A DNA stretch of 64,000 nt. Source: Microbacterium thalassium. GTDB taxonomy: Bacteria; Actinomycetota; Actinomycetes; Actinomycetales; Microbacteriaceae. The DNA lies in assembly GCF_014208045.1 (NCBI RefSeq), contig NZ_JACHML010000001.1, positions 2,914,001-2,978,000 on the forward strand. The letters are read 5' to 3'. A program made the translations under genes and the position numbers. Shown piece after piece: positions 35,096 through 43,752 of the stretch. Each line of letters starts with the position of its first letter. Within the stretch, counting starts at the first letter, position 1. The notes beneath the pieces were generated by a model that had not been told where the DNA came from, made no database searches, and worked only from the letters and a program-made list of their open reading frames with translations.

Positions 35096-36085
35096 TCACT
35101 CCATCGCGATGACGAGGCTGCCGCGCGATCGGTCGGCGCGCAGGTCGTCGAGAGCCGCATCCACCTCGCCGAAGGGGTACGCGGTGACCTCGGGGGCCAG
35201 GTCCAGCCGGTGCGCGAGGCGCAGGAACTCGTCGCCGTCGGCGCGCGTGTTGGCCGTGACGCTGCGCAGATCCCGCTCGCCGAACAGCAGATCGTCGTAG
35301 CTGAACTCCGGGATCGGCGACATGTGGATGCCGGCGCTGACGACGGTGCCCCCGCGCACCGTGGCCGCGAGCGCCGTGGTCATGAGCTCGCCCGCGGGCG
35401 CGAACACGATGGCGCTGTCGAGGAGGTCGGGCGGGACGGCATGCGACTCCCCCGTGAACGCCGCCCCCAGCTCGCGCGCCAGCTCCCGGTTGCGCTCGCC
35501 CCGCGTCATGGCGAACACGCGGGCCCCGGATGCCATCGCCAGCTGCGCCGCGATGTGCGCGCTCGAGCCGAACCCGTAGATCCCGAGCGTGCCGCCGGGC
35601 GGCAGGTTCGCGCGCGTCAGGGCGCGGTAGCCGATGATGCCGGCGCACAGCAGCGGGGCGATGCGCAGCGGATCGGCGCCCGGCGGCAGGGCGTAGGCAT
35701 AGGCGGCGTCGACGACGGCGTACTCGGCGTACCCGCCGTCGGCGTCCCAGCCGGTGAACGTCGCACGCTCGCACAGGTTCTCGCGTCCCGAGCGGCAGTG
35801 CCGGCACTGGCCGCACGTGGCTCGCAGCCACGCGATGCCGACGACGTCGCCGACGGCGAAGCCGGTCACGTCCTCGCCGGTCGCGGTCACGTCGCCGACG
35901 ATCTGGTGCCCCGGGATGACCCGGTCGCGATGGGGTGCGATGTCCTCGTCGACGACGTGCAGGTCCGTGCGGCACACGCCGCACGCGCGCACGCGCACGA
36001 GGAGGTCGCGGGGCCCCGGCTCGGGTGCGGGGACGCTCCGTCGCACGAGAGTGCGGGAGCCGCGGTCGACGGTCCAGGCGTCCAT
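35096..36085 (-). CDS. Zinc-dependent alcohol dehydrogenase
   Basis: A 329-aa medium-chain dehydrogenase. Catalytic zinc ligands are in RACGVCRTDLH and GHQIVGDV. The structural zinc Cys cluster is CGQCRHCRSGRENLC (four Cys). The Rossmann motif is GIYGFGSSAHIA. Residue pattern and the YAYALPPGADPLRIAPLLCAGIIGYRAL block match the AdhA-like zinc-binding alcohol dehydrogenases of actinobacteria that act on simple alcohols or aldehydes. ATG 36085 is 7 nt after TAGCGT and decides the start over an upstream ATG at 36121. Confidence 0.93.
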   Translation of the reverse strand: MDAWTVDRGSRTLVRRSVPAPEPGPRDLLVRVRACGVCRTDLHVVDEDIAPHRDRVIPGHQIVGDVTATGEDVTGFAVGDVVGIAWLRATCGQCRHCRSGRENLCERATFTGWDADGGYAEYAVVDAAYAYALPPGADPLRIAPLLCAGIIGYRALTRANLPPGGTLGIYGFGSSAHIAAQLAMASGARVFAMTRGERNRELARELGAAFTGESHAVPPDLLDSAIVFAPAGELMTTALAATVRGGTVVSAGIHMSPIPEFSYDDLLFGERDLRSVTANTRADGDEFLRLAHRLDLAPEVTAYPFGEVDAALDDLRADRSRGSLVIAME

Positions 36086-36092
36086 GAGGGCG

Positions 36093-36098
36093 ACGCTA
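36093..36098 (-). promoter_or_regulatory. -10 element, leaderless start
   Basis: TAGCGT on the minus strand, 7 nt before the alcohol dehydrogenase ATG. Confidence 0.55.
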
Positions 36099-36209
36099 CT
36101 CCGGGCGCTGCGACGGTGCACGGGATCGGGTCGCGGGGCGCCGCAGCGGGTGCCTGCCGAGCATGTCTCCCTGCCGCCGCGGGACGCCGGCGATGTCGGA
36201 AGCCGCTCG

Positions 36210-36215
36210 TACTCT
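36210..36215 (+). promoter_or_regulatory. -10 element, leaderless start
   Basis: TACTCT, 7 nt before the ATG at 36223. Confidence 0.4.
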
Positions 36216-36222
36216 CGAACAA

Positions 36223-37695
36223 ATGAACGAATCAGCGCACGGCGAGCCCGCCGAGAACGTTCCGGCCGATGTGACCTACCCCGATGCCGTCCTGGCCCAG
36301 CCCGACGAACCGTGGCCGGACGAACCGTGGCCGGACGAGCCGTGGGACGTCGCGTGGGCTCCGCTGCTGCGAGACGACGACCCGGACGGACCGCGCTTCA
36401 CGCCCGAGTCGAACCACGGCGCGGCGATGCGCGAACTCGAGGCGGCCGCGTTCCGGGCGCGCGTCGCGGCGGCCGACCAGTGGCACGTCATCGACGAGGT
36501 GCTCTCGGCGGCGCGCGCCGAGCCCGAGCTGTGGGTGGGCCCCGATCCGACGCTCGCGCCCGACTGGCGCGATGTGCGGGGGCGCACGGTCGCGGCCGTC
36601 CGTCGCGACCGGCGCGACCTCGCCGTGCGCGCCGCCGCCGTCGACATCGCGGTGCGCCTGCAGCTGTCCGAGGCGACCGTGCAGGCGCGCGCCGCGCACG
36701 CGGCGATGCTGCGCGAGCGGGCTCCCGCGGTGTGGGCGCGGTTCCTGGGCGGATCCGTTCCGGAGGCGAGCGCGACCGCCGTCGCGCAGCTGGTCGGGAC
36801 GCTCCCCGGCGATGCGCCCGAAGCGTGGGCGGTCTTCGAGGAGCGCGTGCTCGCCGCCGCGATGCGGCTGGCGCCCGGGCGCTTCCGCACGGTGGCCCGC
36901 CGCGCGCGGGAGCGAGCACACCCCGAGACCATCGACACGCGGCACCGGCGCGCCGCCGCCGACCGCAGCGTGTGGATCACCCCCGAGCTCGATGGCATGT
37001 CCACGCTGACGGCGCTGCTGCCGGCCGCCGCGGCGCACGGACTGAAGCGGCGCATCGACCACGCCGCACGCGAGCTCCGCCGCGCGCCCGACGAGCGGCG
37101 CACCCTCGCGCAGCTGCGCGCCGACGTGCTCGCCGACCTCGTCCCGGCCGCCGCAACGAGCGGCGCCGCCGGTGCGAGCCTCGCCGGCACCGCGGAACCC
37201 GCGGGAGCGTCAGGGCCCGCCGGCGCCCCGGCCGCCACCGTGGCGGTGACGGTGCCCGCGCTGACGCTTCTCGGAGAGGACGACGGGCCGGCGATCCTCG
37301 ACGGCTACGGCCCCATCGACATCGACACGGCGCGCAGGCTCGCCGGCACCGCGTCGTCGTGGGTGAGGATCCTGACCGATCCGGTCACCGGGACGGTGCT
37401 CGACGTCGACCGCCGCACGTACCGCGTTCCGGCCGACCTCAAGCGGTGGCTGGGGGTGAAGCATCCGCTGTGCGTCTTCCCGGGGTGCCCTCGCGCCGCC
37501 GCCGACTGCGACGTCGACCACGTGCTCGACTGGCAGTACGGCGGGCCGACCGCCGACGACAATCTCGCGCCGCTGTGCCGCCCGCACCACCGGCTGAAGC
37601 ACGAGTCGCAGTGGCACCTCGAACGCGACGGCCGCACGCTCGCGTGGACGAGCCCCACCGGTCATGGCGTGGAGGTGGATCCGGCGCCGTTCTGA
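36223..37695 (+). CDS. DUF222/HNH endonuclease family protein (13E12 type)
   Basis: A 490-aa protein with a long helical DUF222 region (about 60-330) and a C-terminal HNH nuclease motif: VFPGCPRAAADCDVDHVLDW, then ADDNLAPLCRPHHRLKH. Metal- and DNA-cleaving His/Asn residues are present. The family includes the M. tuberculosis REP13E12 repeats and is multi-copy in many actinobacteria; function is unproven. Three ATGs are possible (36163, 36193, 36223). I chose 36223 because a TACTCT element lies 7 nt upstream. Near the N-terminus the pentapeptide P-D-E-P-W is repeated three times. Confidence 0.88.
   Translation: MNESAHGEPAENVPADVTYPDAVLAQPDEPWPDEPWPDEPWDVAWAPLLRDDDPDGPRFTPESNHGAAMRELEAAAFRARVAAADQWHVIDEVLSAARAEPELWVGPDPTLAPDWRDVRGRTVAAVRRDRRDLAVRAAAVDIAVRLQLSEATVQARAAHAAMLRERAPAVWARFLGGSVPEASATAVAQLVGTLPGDAPEAWAVFEERVLAAAMRLAPGRFRTVARRARERAHPETIDTRHRRAAADRSVWITPELDGMSTLTALLPAAAAHGLKRRIDHAARELRRAPDERRTLAQLRADVLADLVPAAATSGAAGASLAGTAEPAGASGPAGAPAATVAVTVPALTLLGEDDGPAILDGYGPIDIDTARRLAGTASSWVRILTDPVTGTVLDVDRRTYRVPADLKRWLGVKHPLCVFPGCPRAAADCDVDHVLDWQYGGPTADDNLAPLCRPHHRLKHESQWHLERDGRTLAWTSPTGHGVEVDPAPF
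36301..36345 (+). repeat. Three in-frame 15-bp tandem repeats
   Basis: Three copies of CCNGACGARCCGTGG encode Pro-Asp-Glu-Pro-Trp three times in the N-terminal region of the HNH protein. Copies differ at only one or two bases, suggesting recent slippage. Confidence 0.85.
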
Positions 37696-37741
37696 GACTG
37701 GGGGCGAACGCACTCCCGGGCGCGAGCCGGGTGGACGTCCG

Positions 37742-38671
37742 TCACATGACGCCGGCGGGGTCCCATCGGTCCCACGAGCGCCATGGAGCGGATGCACGCA
37801 CCCACTCGGGCGAGTCCTCGGCATCCCGCCGAATGTGATCCCACGACTCCGCCAGCGCGGCGTCGTCGAGCGCGTCCAGCGCGAACCAGTGCCACCCCCG
37901 ATCGTGGTCCCCCGTGCGCGCGTGCGCCGCGGCGCCACGCCGCGCCTTGCGCACGCGATGCTCGCGGCTGCGCCACTGGTAGTGGAGCAGATGAAGCCCC
38001 TCGGCGCGCGTGCCATCCCGAAGCACCTCGTGGTTCCCGGGGCGGACGTAGACCGTCGGTCCCGCGCGGAACGCCACCTTGCGCTCGATCGACGAGGCGT
38101 CTGCAGCGTCAAGCCGGCGAACGAGGACCTCCTCGTCCTCACCGAACGACAGCTCGTCTCCGAGGGGAACGACGTCGTGCATCACGGCGTGCAGCACGGA
38201 GTCGGTCGACCCTGCCAGGTGCGCCGCGAGCGACTGGCCCGGCGCATACCAGTGCTCATCGGCATCGAAGGGGATGATCCACTCCGCTCCCGCGCTCCAC
38301 GCGAGGTGCGAGAGGTAGGTCATCTTCTCGGGCTGCAGGAACCGCGGCTCCCGATCCTCGACGAGATGCACAGCGCCGTCGCGGGCGAAGTCCGCGAGGA
38401 CATCGGGCGTGCCGTCGGTCGAGCCGTTGTCGGCGACGATGATGCCGGCGACATCCTGATCGAGGAGATGACGGAGCGTCTCGCCGATCACATCCTGCTC
38501 GTTCCGCACGCCTGCCACAGCCCACACGCTGCCGCGCACGGTCGAACGCCGGGGCAGGCCGCGCACCGTCATGGCCGATTCCACGTCATGCCGCGCAGAG
38601 CCCCGGTAGCCCTTGATGTGCGCGTGCAGCGCGCGCGGCACGTGGCGGTGGTACAGGCTCTGCAGGTCCAT
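37742..38671 (-). CDS. Family 2-like glycosyltransferase
   Basis: A 309-aa GT-A-fold enzyme. The N-terminal part has VAGVRNEQDVIGETLRHLLDQ and the nucleotide-binding VADNGSTDGTPDVL; the metal-binding DxD-type motif is IIPFDADEHW. The C-terminal half (HVEVLRDGTR-like region, LHYQWRSREH) resembles transferases that decorate cell-surface glycans. The sugar and acceptor are unknown. ATG 38671 has GAGGAG upstream. Its codons look somewhat less GC-biased than neighbours, so with the adjacent HNH gene this may be an accessory spot, but this was judged only by eye. Confidence 0.85.
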   Translation of the reverse strand: MDLQSLYHRHVPRALHAHIKGYRGSARHDVESAMTVRGLPRRSTVRGSVWAVAGVRNEQDVIGETLRHLLDQDVAGIIVADNGSTDGTPDVLADFARDGAVHLVEDREPRFLQPEKMTYLSHLAWSAGAEWIIPFDADEHWYAPGQSLAAHLAGSTDSVLHAVMHDVVPLGDELSFGEDEEVLVRRLDAADASSIERKVAFRAGPTVYVRPGNHEVLRDGTRAEGLHLLHYQWRSREHRVRKARRGAAAHARTGDHDRGWHWFALDALDDAALAESWDHIRRDAEDSPEWVRASAPWRSWDRWDPAGVM

Positions 38672-38692
38672 GGGCTCCTCGGCGCTTCAGCG

Positions 38693-38717
38693 CGCCGCCC
38701 TGTCGGGCTTGGCGGCG
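38693..38717 (-). terminator. Possible hairpin after mfd
   Basis: CGCCGCC / GGCGGCG with an 11-nt loop, between the mfd stop and the glycosyltransferase start. Confidence 0.35.
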
Positions 38718-38731
38718 GTCGTCGCCACAGC

Positions 38732-41700
38732 CTAGCCCGCCGGGGTCGCCGAGCCCGCCGCCACCGCATCCTTCCTCGGCCACAGCTGGTCGAGCAGCTG
38801 CTCGACCCACGTGATGAGGTCGGCGTCGCCGATCCGCTCGCCCGCGGCGGTCGGCAGCGGCACGACGAGGGCGTCGCCGCCGGCGAGCAGCTTCGCCTTC
38901 GGGTACAGCCGCTGCAGGCGCACGCGCATCGAGTCGGGCAGCCGGGCGGGGGCGATGCGCAGGTTCGGGCCCATCGCGACGACGTCCGACAGCCCGGCCT
39001 GCGCGGCCCGGCGCCGCAGGCGCGCCATCGCGATGAGGCCGGCGCCCTCCTCGGGGAGGTCGCCGTACCGGTCGGCGAGCTCCTCGACGACGAGGGCGAT
39101 CGCGTCGTCCTTGGCGGTGGCGGATGCCGCGGCCGACAGCTTCTGATACGCCTCGAGGCGCAGCCGCTCGCTGTCGATGTAGGTCTCGGGGATGCGCGCC
39201 TCGACGGGCAGCTCGAGCCGCAGCTCGGCGGGCCCCTCGGTCTCCTCGCCGCGGAACGTCGCCACGGCCTCGCCGATCATGCGCAGGTACAGGTCGAAGC
39301 CGACGCCGGCGATGTGGCCGGCCTGCTCGGCCCCGAGCAGGTTGCCGGCGCCGCGGATCTCGAGGTCTTTCAGCGCCACCTGCATGCCGCTGCCGAGGTC
39401 GTTGTTGACGGCGATCGTCTCGAGGCGGTCGGCGGCGGTCTCGGTCAGCGGCTTGGCCTCGTCGTACAAGAAGTACGCGTATGCGCGCTCGCGCGCCCGG
39501 CCCACGCGGCCGCGCAGCTGGTGCAGCTGCGACAGCCCGTACTTGTCGGCCCGGTCGATGATGATCGTGTTCGCGTTCGAGATGTCCAGGCCCGTCTCGA
39601 TGATCGTCGTCGACACCAGCACGTCGGCCTTGCGCTCCCAGAAGTCGTCGACGACCTGCTCGAGCTGGTGCTCCCCCATCTGGCCATGCGCGACGGCGAT
39701 GCGCGCCTCGGGCACGAGCTCGGCGAGGTCGGCCGCGACGCGCTGGATCGACTGCACGCGGTTGTGCACGTAGAACACCTGCCCCTCGCGCAGCAGCTCG
39801 CGGCGGATCGCCGCGGCGATCTGCTTGTCGTTGCGCGCGCCGACGTACGACAGGATCGGATGCCGGTCCTCGGGCGGCGTCTGCAGCGTCGACATCTCGC
39901 GGATGCCGGTCACCGCCATCTCGAGCGTGCGCGGGATCGGCGTCGCGCTCATCGCGAGGATGTCGACGTTCGTCTTGAGCTTCTTCAGCGCGTCCTTGTG
40001 CTCGACGCCGAAGCGCTGCTCCTCGTCGATGATCATGAGGCCGAGGTCCTTGAACAGGACCTTCTCGGTGAGGATGCGGTGCGTGCCGATGACCATGTCG
40101 ACCGTGCCGTCGGCGAGGCCGGCGATCGTGTCGCGCGCCTGCTTGTCGCTCTGGAAGCGCGAGAGCGGCCGCACTTTGACGGGGAAGCCGGCGAAGCGCT
40201 CGGTGAAGGTCTCGAGGTGCTGCTTGACCAGCAGGGTCGTGGGGACGAGCATCGCGACCTGCTTGCCGTCCTGGATCGCCTTGAACGCCGCACGCACGGC
40301 GACCTCGGTCTTGCCGAAGCCGACGTCGCCCGACAGCAGCCGGTCCATCGGGATCGACTTCTCCATGTCTGCCTTGATCTCGTCGATCGTCTGCAGCTGG
40401 TCGGCGGTCTCGGCGAACGGGAACGCCTCTTCGAGCTCGCGCTGCCACGGCGTGTCGGGGCCGAACGCGTGGCCCTTGGCCGCGACGCGCGCCGAATACA
40501 GCTTGACGAGCTCCACCGCGATGTCGCGCACGGCCTTGCGCGCCTTGGACTTCGCCTGCGCCCAGTCGCTGCCGCCCATCTTCGACAGCGCCGGGGCTTC
40601 GCCGCCGACGTAGCGCGACAGCTGGTCGAGCTGGTCGGTGGGGACGAAGAGCTTGTCACCGGGGTACCCTCGCTTGCTCGGCGCGTACTCGAGCACGAGG
40701 TACTCGCGCTGCGTCTTGACCGGGTTGCGTCCCCCCGACGAGACCTCGCGCTGGATCAGCTCGACGAACCTGCCGATGCCGTGCGTGGCGTGGACGACGA
40801 AGTCGCCGGGCGTGAGCTGCAGCGGGTCGACGACGTTGCGCCGGCGCGAGGCCAGCTTCTTGACGACCCTCTGGTCGCCGCCGATGGTGCGCCCGTAGAA
40901 CTCCGACTCGGTCAGCACCGCGAACTTCGCCTCGGCGGACTCGAACCCGCTCTCGAGGGTCGCCACCGCCAGGTGCGCGACGCCCGGCTCGGGGACGGCG
41001 TCGAGGTCCTCGACGCGGCGCGCACCGATGCCGCGCTCGGCGAGGACGTCGGCGGCGCGTTCGACCAGCCCCACTCCGCCGGCGACGACGGCCACCCGCC
41101 AGCCGTCGGCCAGCAGAGCGCCGACATGCTCGATGGCGCCGTCGACGTTGCCGTGGAAGGACGGCACCGGCGACGCCGCCACGCGCGTCATCGCGACCTT
41201 CTCGAGCGCCGCGTCGATGTCGATGTCGGTGTCGATGAGGCCCTCGGCGACGGCGTCCGCCGCACCCGAGTCGAAGGCGCTCAGCGTCCACCACACACCG
41301 CCCCGCTCGCGTGCGACGTCGCGCAGCAGCGGAAGCGCGACGAAGTCGCCCGAGGACAGGCCGCTGCCGAGCACCGCGGACGTGTCGACGGGCGTCGCGG
41401 CACCGGCGGTCGCGGCGCTCCACGCGGCGTCGAGGAACTCGCGGTTGGTCTCGCCCAGCGTGATGGCGCGGGTGACGCAGCGCTCGGGATCGACGACGGC
41501 GACGGCCGTGCCCTCGGGCAGAGCGTGCACCAGGGTGACGAGCCCGTCGAGGACGGCGGGCATGAGGGATTCCATCCCCTCGACCGGGATGCCCTCGCTC
41601 ATCTTCTCGAGCATGGCGCCGAGACCCGGCAGCCGGTCGCGCAGTGCGCGGGCGCGCCGGCGCACATCGTCGGTGAGCAGCAGCTCGCGTGCGGCGAGCA

Positions 41701-42388
41701 GATCGACGGCGTCGACCTCGCCCGGCAGCGACCGCTGATCGGCGACCGAGAAGGCACGGATCTGGTCGACCTCGTCGCCGAAGAACTCCACGCGGTACGG
41801 CTGCGGCGCCGTCGGCGGGAAGACGTCGAGGATGCCGCCGCGCACCGCGAACTCGCCGCGGCGCGAGACCATGTCGACGCGGTGGTACGCCAGCTCCACG
41901 AGCTGCGACACGACGTCCTCGAGTTCGACGCCCCGACCGCCGACCGAGAGGCGGAGCGGCTCGGTCTCGCCGAGCCCGGGCGCGATCGGCTGGATCGCGG
42001 CGCGCACCGACGCGGTGACCACGAGGGGGGACTCGCCGTCCCAGCGGGCGATCTCGTGCAGGATCTCGAGCCGCCGCCCCACCGTCTCGGCGGACGGGCT
42101 CAGCCGCTCGTGCGGCAGCGTCTCCCACGCCGGGAAGTGCAGCACGTGAGCGCCGGGCAGCACGGCTTCGAGCGCCGGCCCCAGCGAATCGGCGCGGCGG
42201 CCCGTGGGCGAGACGACCAGCACGGCCTGCGGCCTGCCCGCCGCGCGCCGGCGCTCCAGCAGACCGGCCAGCAGGGGCGCGTCGAGTCCTTCGACCAGCG
42301 AGAAGTCGGCGTCGACGGATGCCGCGCCCAGCGCATCCCGAAACGATTCAGCCTGCTCGAGGGCGCGCACGATCCCGGGAACTGTCAC
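38732..42388 (-). CDS. mfd: Transcription-repair coupling factor Mfd
   Basis: A 1218-aa DNA translocase that removes RNA polymerase stalled at lesions and recruits UvrA. The N-terminal UvrB-like part includes HFPAWETLPHERLSP. The RNA-polymerase-interaction domain (CarD-like) reads GDFVVHATHGIGRFVELI. Helicase motifs are LLSGDVGFGKTEVA (Walker A), MIIDEEQRFG (motif II), MSATPIPRT (III) and QLRGRVGRARERAYAY (VI). The C-terminal autoinhibitory TRCF domain is complete. The GTG start lies 6 nt after TAGACT, so the message is probably leaderless. Confidence 0.98.
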   Translation of the reverse strand: MTVPGIVRALEQAESFRDALGAASVDADFSLVEGLDAPLLAGLLERRRAAGRPQAVLVVSPTGRRADSLGPALEAVLPGAHVLHFPAWETLPHERLSPSAETVGRRLEILHEIARWDGESPLVVTASVRAAIQPIAPGLGETEPLRLSVGGRGVELEDVVSQLVELAYHRVDMVSRRGEFAVRGGILDVFPPTAPQPYRVEFFGDEVDQIRAFSVADQRSLPGEVDAVDLLAARELLLTDDVRRRARALRDRLPGLGAMLEKMSEGIPVEGMESLMPAVLDGLVTLVHALPEGTAVAVVDPERCVTRAITLGETNREFLDAAWSAATAGAATPVDTSAVLGSGLSSGDFVALPLLRDVARERGGVWWTLSAFDSGAADAVAEGLIDTDIDIDAALEKVAMTRVAASPVPSFHGNVDGAIEHVGALLADGWRVAVVAGGVGLVERAADVLAERGIGARRVEDLDAVPEPGVAHLAVATLESGFESAEAKFAVLTESEFYGRTIGGDQRVVKKLASRRRNVVDPLQLTPGDFVVHATHGIGRFVELIQREVSSGGRNPVKTQREYLVLEYAPSKRGYPGDKLFVPTDQLDQLSRYVGGEAPALSKMGGSDWAQAKSKARKAVRDIAVELVKLYSARVAAKGHAFGPDTPWQRELEEAFPFAETADQLQTIDEIKADMEKSIPMDRLLSGDVGFGKTEVAVRAAFKAIQDGKQVAMLVPTTLLVKQHLETFTERFAGFPVKVRPLSRFQSDKQARDTIAGLADGTVDMVIGTHRILTEKVLFKDLGLMIIDEEQRFGVEHKDALKKLKTNVDILAMSATPIPRTLEMAVTGIREMSTLQTPPEDRHPILSYVGARNDKQIAAAIRRELLREGQVFYVHNRVQSIQRVAADLAELVPEARIAVAHGQMGEHQLEQVVDDFWERKADVLVSTTIIETGLDISNANTIIIDRADKYGLSQLHQLRGRVGRARERAYAYFLYDEAKPLTETAADRLETIAVNNDLGSGMQVALKDLEIRGAGNLLGAEQAGHIAGVGFDLYLRMIGEAVATFRGEETEGPAELRLELPVEARIPETYIDSERLRLEAYQKLSAAASATAKDDAIALVVEELADRYGDLPEEGAGLIAMARLRRRAAQAGLSDVVAMGPNLRIAPARLPDSMRVRLQRLYPKAKLLAGGDALVVPLPTAAGERIGDADLITWVEQLLDQLWPRKDAVAAGSATPAG

Positions 42389-42394
42389 CGGAGA

Positions 42395-42400
42395 AGTCTA
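42395..42400 (-). promoter_or_regulatory. -10 element of mfd, leaderless
   Basis: TAGACT on the minus strand, 6 nt before the mfd GTG. The same bases sit where the -35 of the divergent gene should be. Confidence 0.6.
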
Positions 42401-42417
42401 CGTGGCCCGTGCCCTCA

Positions 42418-42423
42418 TAGGAT
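42418..42423 (+). promoter_or_regulatory. -10 element, leaderless start, divergent from mfd
   Basis: TAGGAT, 6 nt before the GTG at 42430. Confidence 0.55.
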
Positions 42424-42429
42424 GAGCAC

Positions 42430-43056
42430 GTGACCGACCCCGCGCAGTCCCCGACGCCTCCACCCGGCTGGACGCCGCCGGCCACGCCCCCGTTCGGGGC
42501 ACCGGTCGGTCCGCCCGCAGGCGCACCGGCGCCGGCCTCGGGCCGCCCCGCCCCGTCGCCGGCGCCGCAGTACGGGCCCCCGCCCGGGTCGCCGTACGCT
42601 CAGCCCGGCGCGCGCTACACACCGCCGGGGTACGCGGGAGCACCGGCCCCGCGCCCGGCCGAGCCGCGTCGCTCCCCCGTCATGGGGATCGTCGCGCTCG
42701 TCGCCGCCGTCGCCGCGATGGTCGGCGCATCGATCGCGGGCGGCATCGCCGCCTTCAGCGTCGGCCTCGGGACGGGCGGCCAGATGTCCGCGCAGCCGCT
42801 GGCCGGCGACTTCGACTGGTCCATCCTCTCGCCCGTGCGCGACGCGGTGCTCGCCGGCGAGGTGTCGTTCTGGATCGGCACGGCGCTGGGGCTGTGGGCG
42901 CTGGTCCAGGGGACCATCGCCATCGTGCGCGGCTCCGGACGAGGCTTCGGGGTCGCCGCCGTGCTGGTGGCGGCGCTCGGGCCGATCGCGTTCTTCACCG
43001 CGGTTCAGATCGGGATCTCCACGGGGCTCGCGACCGGGGCCGGCTTCACCGGCTGA
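42430..43056 (+). CDS. Proline-rich DUF4190-like membrane protein
   Basis: A 208-aa protein with a Pro/Gly/Ala-rich cytoplasmic N-terminus (about residues 1-80, many PP and YxPP repeats), then three or four hydrophobic segments (about 84-110, 138-156, 169-200). This layout is common among actinobacterial proteins annotated as DUF4190 or similar. The low-complexity tail is often a protein-interaction or phosphorylation region; this is inference. The GTG start is 41 bp from the divergent mfd GTG. Confidence 0.75.
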   Translation: MTDPAQSPTPPPGWTPPATPPFGAPVGPPAGAPAPASGRPAPSPAPQYGPPPGSPYAQPGARYTPPGYAGAPAPRPAEPRRSPVMGIVALVAAVAAMVGASIAGGIAAFSVGLGTGGQMSAQPLAGDFDWSILSPVRDAVLAGEVSFWIGTALGLWALVQGTIAIVRGSGRGFGVAAVLVAALGPIAFFTAVQIGISTGLATGAGFTG

Positions 43057-43071
43057 GCGGGGCCGCGGCGC

Positions 43072-43656
43072 TCACGCCCGCGGCGCGTGGTGCTTCTGCT
43101 GCGCGGCGAGCAGGCCCTCGTCGATCAGCTTCTCGACCGCGTCGGCGGCGTCCGACAGCAGGATCGGCAGGTTCTGCCGCTCGGCGCCCGCGAACGGGTC
43201 GAGCACCCAGTCGGCGGCGTCCTGACGTCCCGGCGGGCGCCCGATCCCGACGCGCACGCGCGGGAACTCGGGCGTGCCCAGAGCCTTGGCGACGTCGCGC
43301 ACGCCGTTGTGGCCGCCGTGCCCGCCGCCGGTCTTGAGCTTGATCGTGTCGAACGGGATGTCCAGCTCGTCGTGGACGATCACCACCTGCTCCGGCTCCA
43401 CGCCGTAGAACCGGGCGAGGTTCGCCACGGGGCCGCCCGAGACGTTCATGAACGAGTTCGGCTTGGCGAGGATCATCTTGGCCGCGCCGGGGCGCAGCCA
43501 GGTCTCGGCCACGCGGGCGTTGGCCTTGTGCGCACGGAAGGACTCGCCGCGGCGCGACGCGAGCTCGTCGAGCACCATCTGCCCGACGTTGTGCCGCGTC
43601 GCCTCGTATCGCGGGCCGGGGTTCCCGAGCCCCACCACCAGCCACGTCTGCGCCAT
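43072..43656 (-). CDS. pth: Peptidyl-tRNA hydrolase
   Basis: A 194-aa esterase that frees tRNA from prematurely released peptidyl-tRNA. The catalytic set is visible: Asn in VVGLGNPGPRYEATRHNVG (with the catalytic His), KPNSFMNVSGG, and VHDELDIPFDTIKLKTGGGHGGHNGV. ATG 43656 is chosen because GAGGAG lies upstream and the protein then begins at the usual position (TWLVVGLGNPG). It follows rplY, the standard rplY-pth order, across a hairpin. Confidence 0.97.
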   Translation of the reverse strand: MAQTWLVVGLGNPGPRYEATRHNVGQMVLDELASRRGESFRAHKANARVAETWLRPGAAKMILAKPNSFMNVSGGPVANLARFYGVEPEQVVIVHDELDIPFDTIKLKTGGGHGGHNGVRDVAKALGTPEFPRVRVGIGRPPGRQDAADWVLDPFAGAERQNLPILLSDAADAVEKLIDEGLLAAQQKHHAPRA

Positions 43657-43705
43657 GGCGTCATTCTCCTCGGTTCGTGCGGCGCACGACGGCGCCTCGA
43701 GACGA

Positions 43706-43738
43706 AGCGAGGGGGCACGGCATCCGCACCCCCTCGCT
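43706..43738 (-). terminator. Hairpin between rplY and pth
   Basis: A perfect 10-bp stem (AGCGAGGGGG / CCCCCTCGCT) with a 13-nt loop, 14 nt after the rplY stop. It may attenuate read-through into pth. Confidence 0.55.
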
Positions 43739-43752
43739 GACATCCGTCCGGA

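Noticed and set aside
37664..42433. A 1589-codon open frame on the plus strand opposite mfd and the glycosyltransferase
   Set aside because: It is the mirror of a high-GC gene: long antisense frames are expected. Its product is Arg/Asp/His-rich without any domain, while the opposite strand encodes a complete Mfd.
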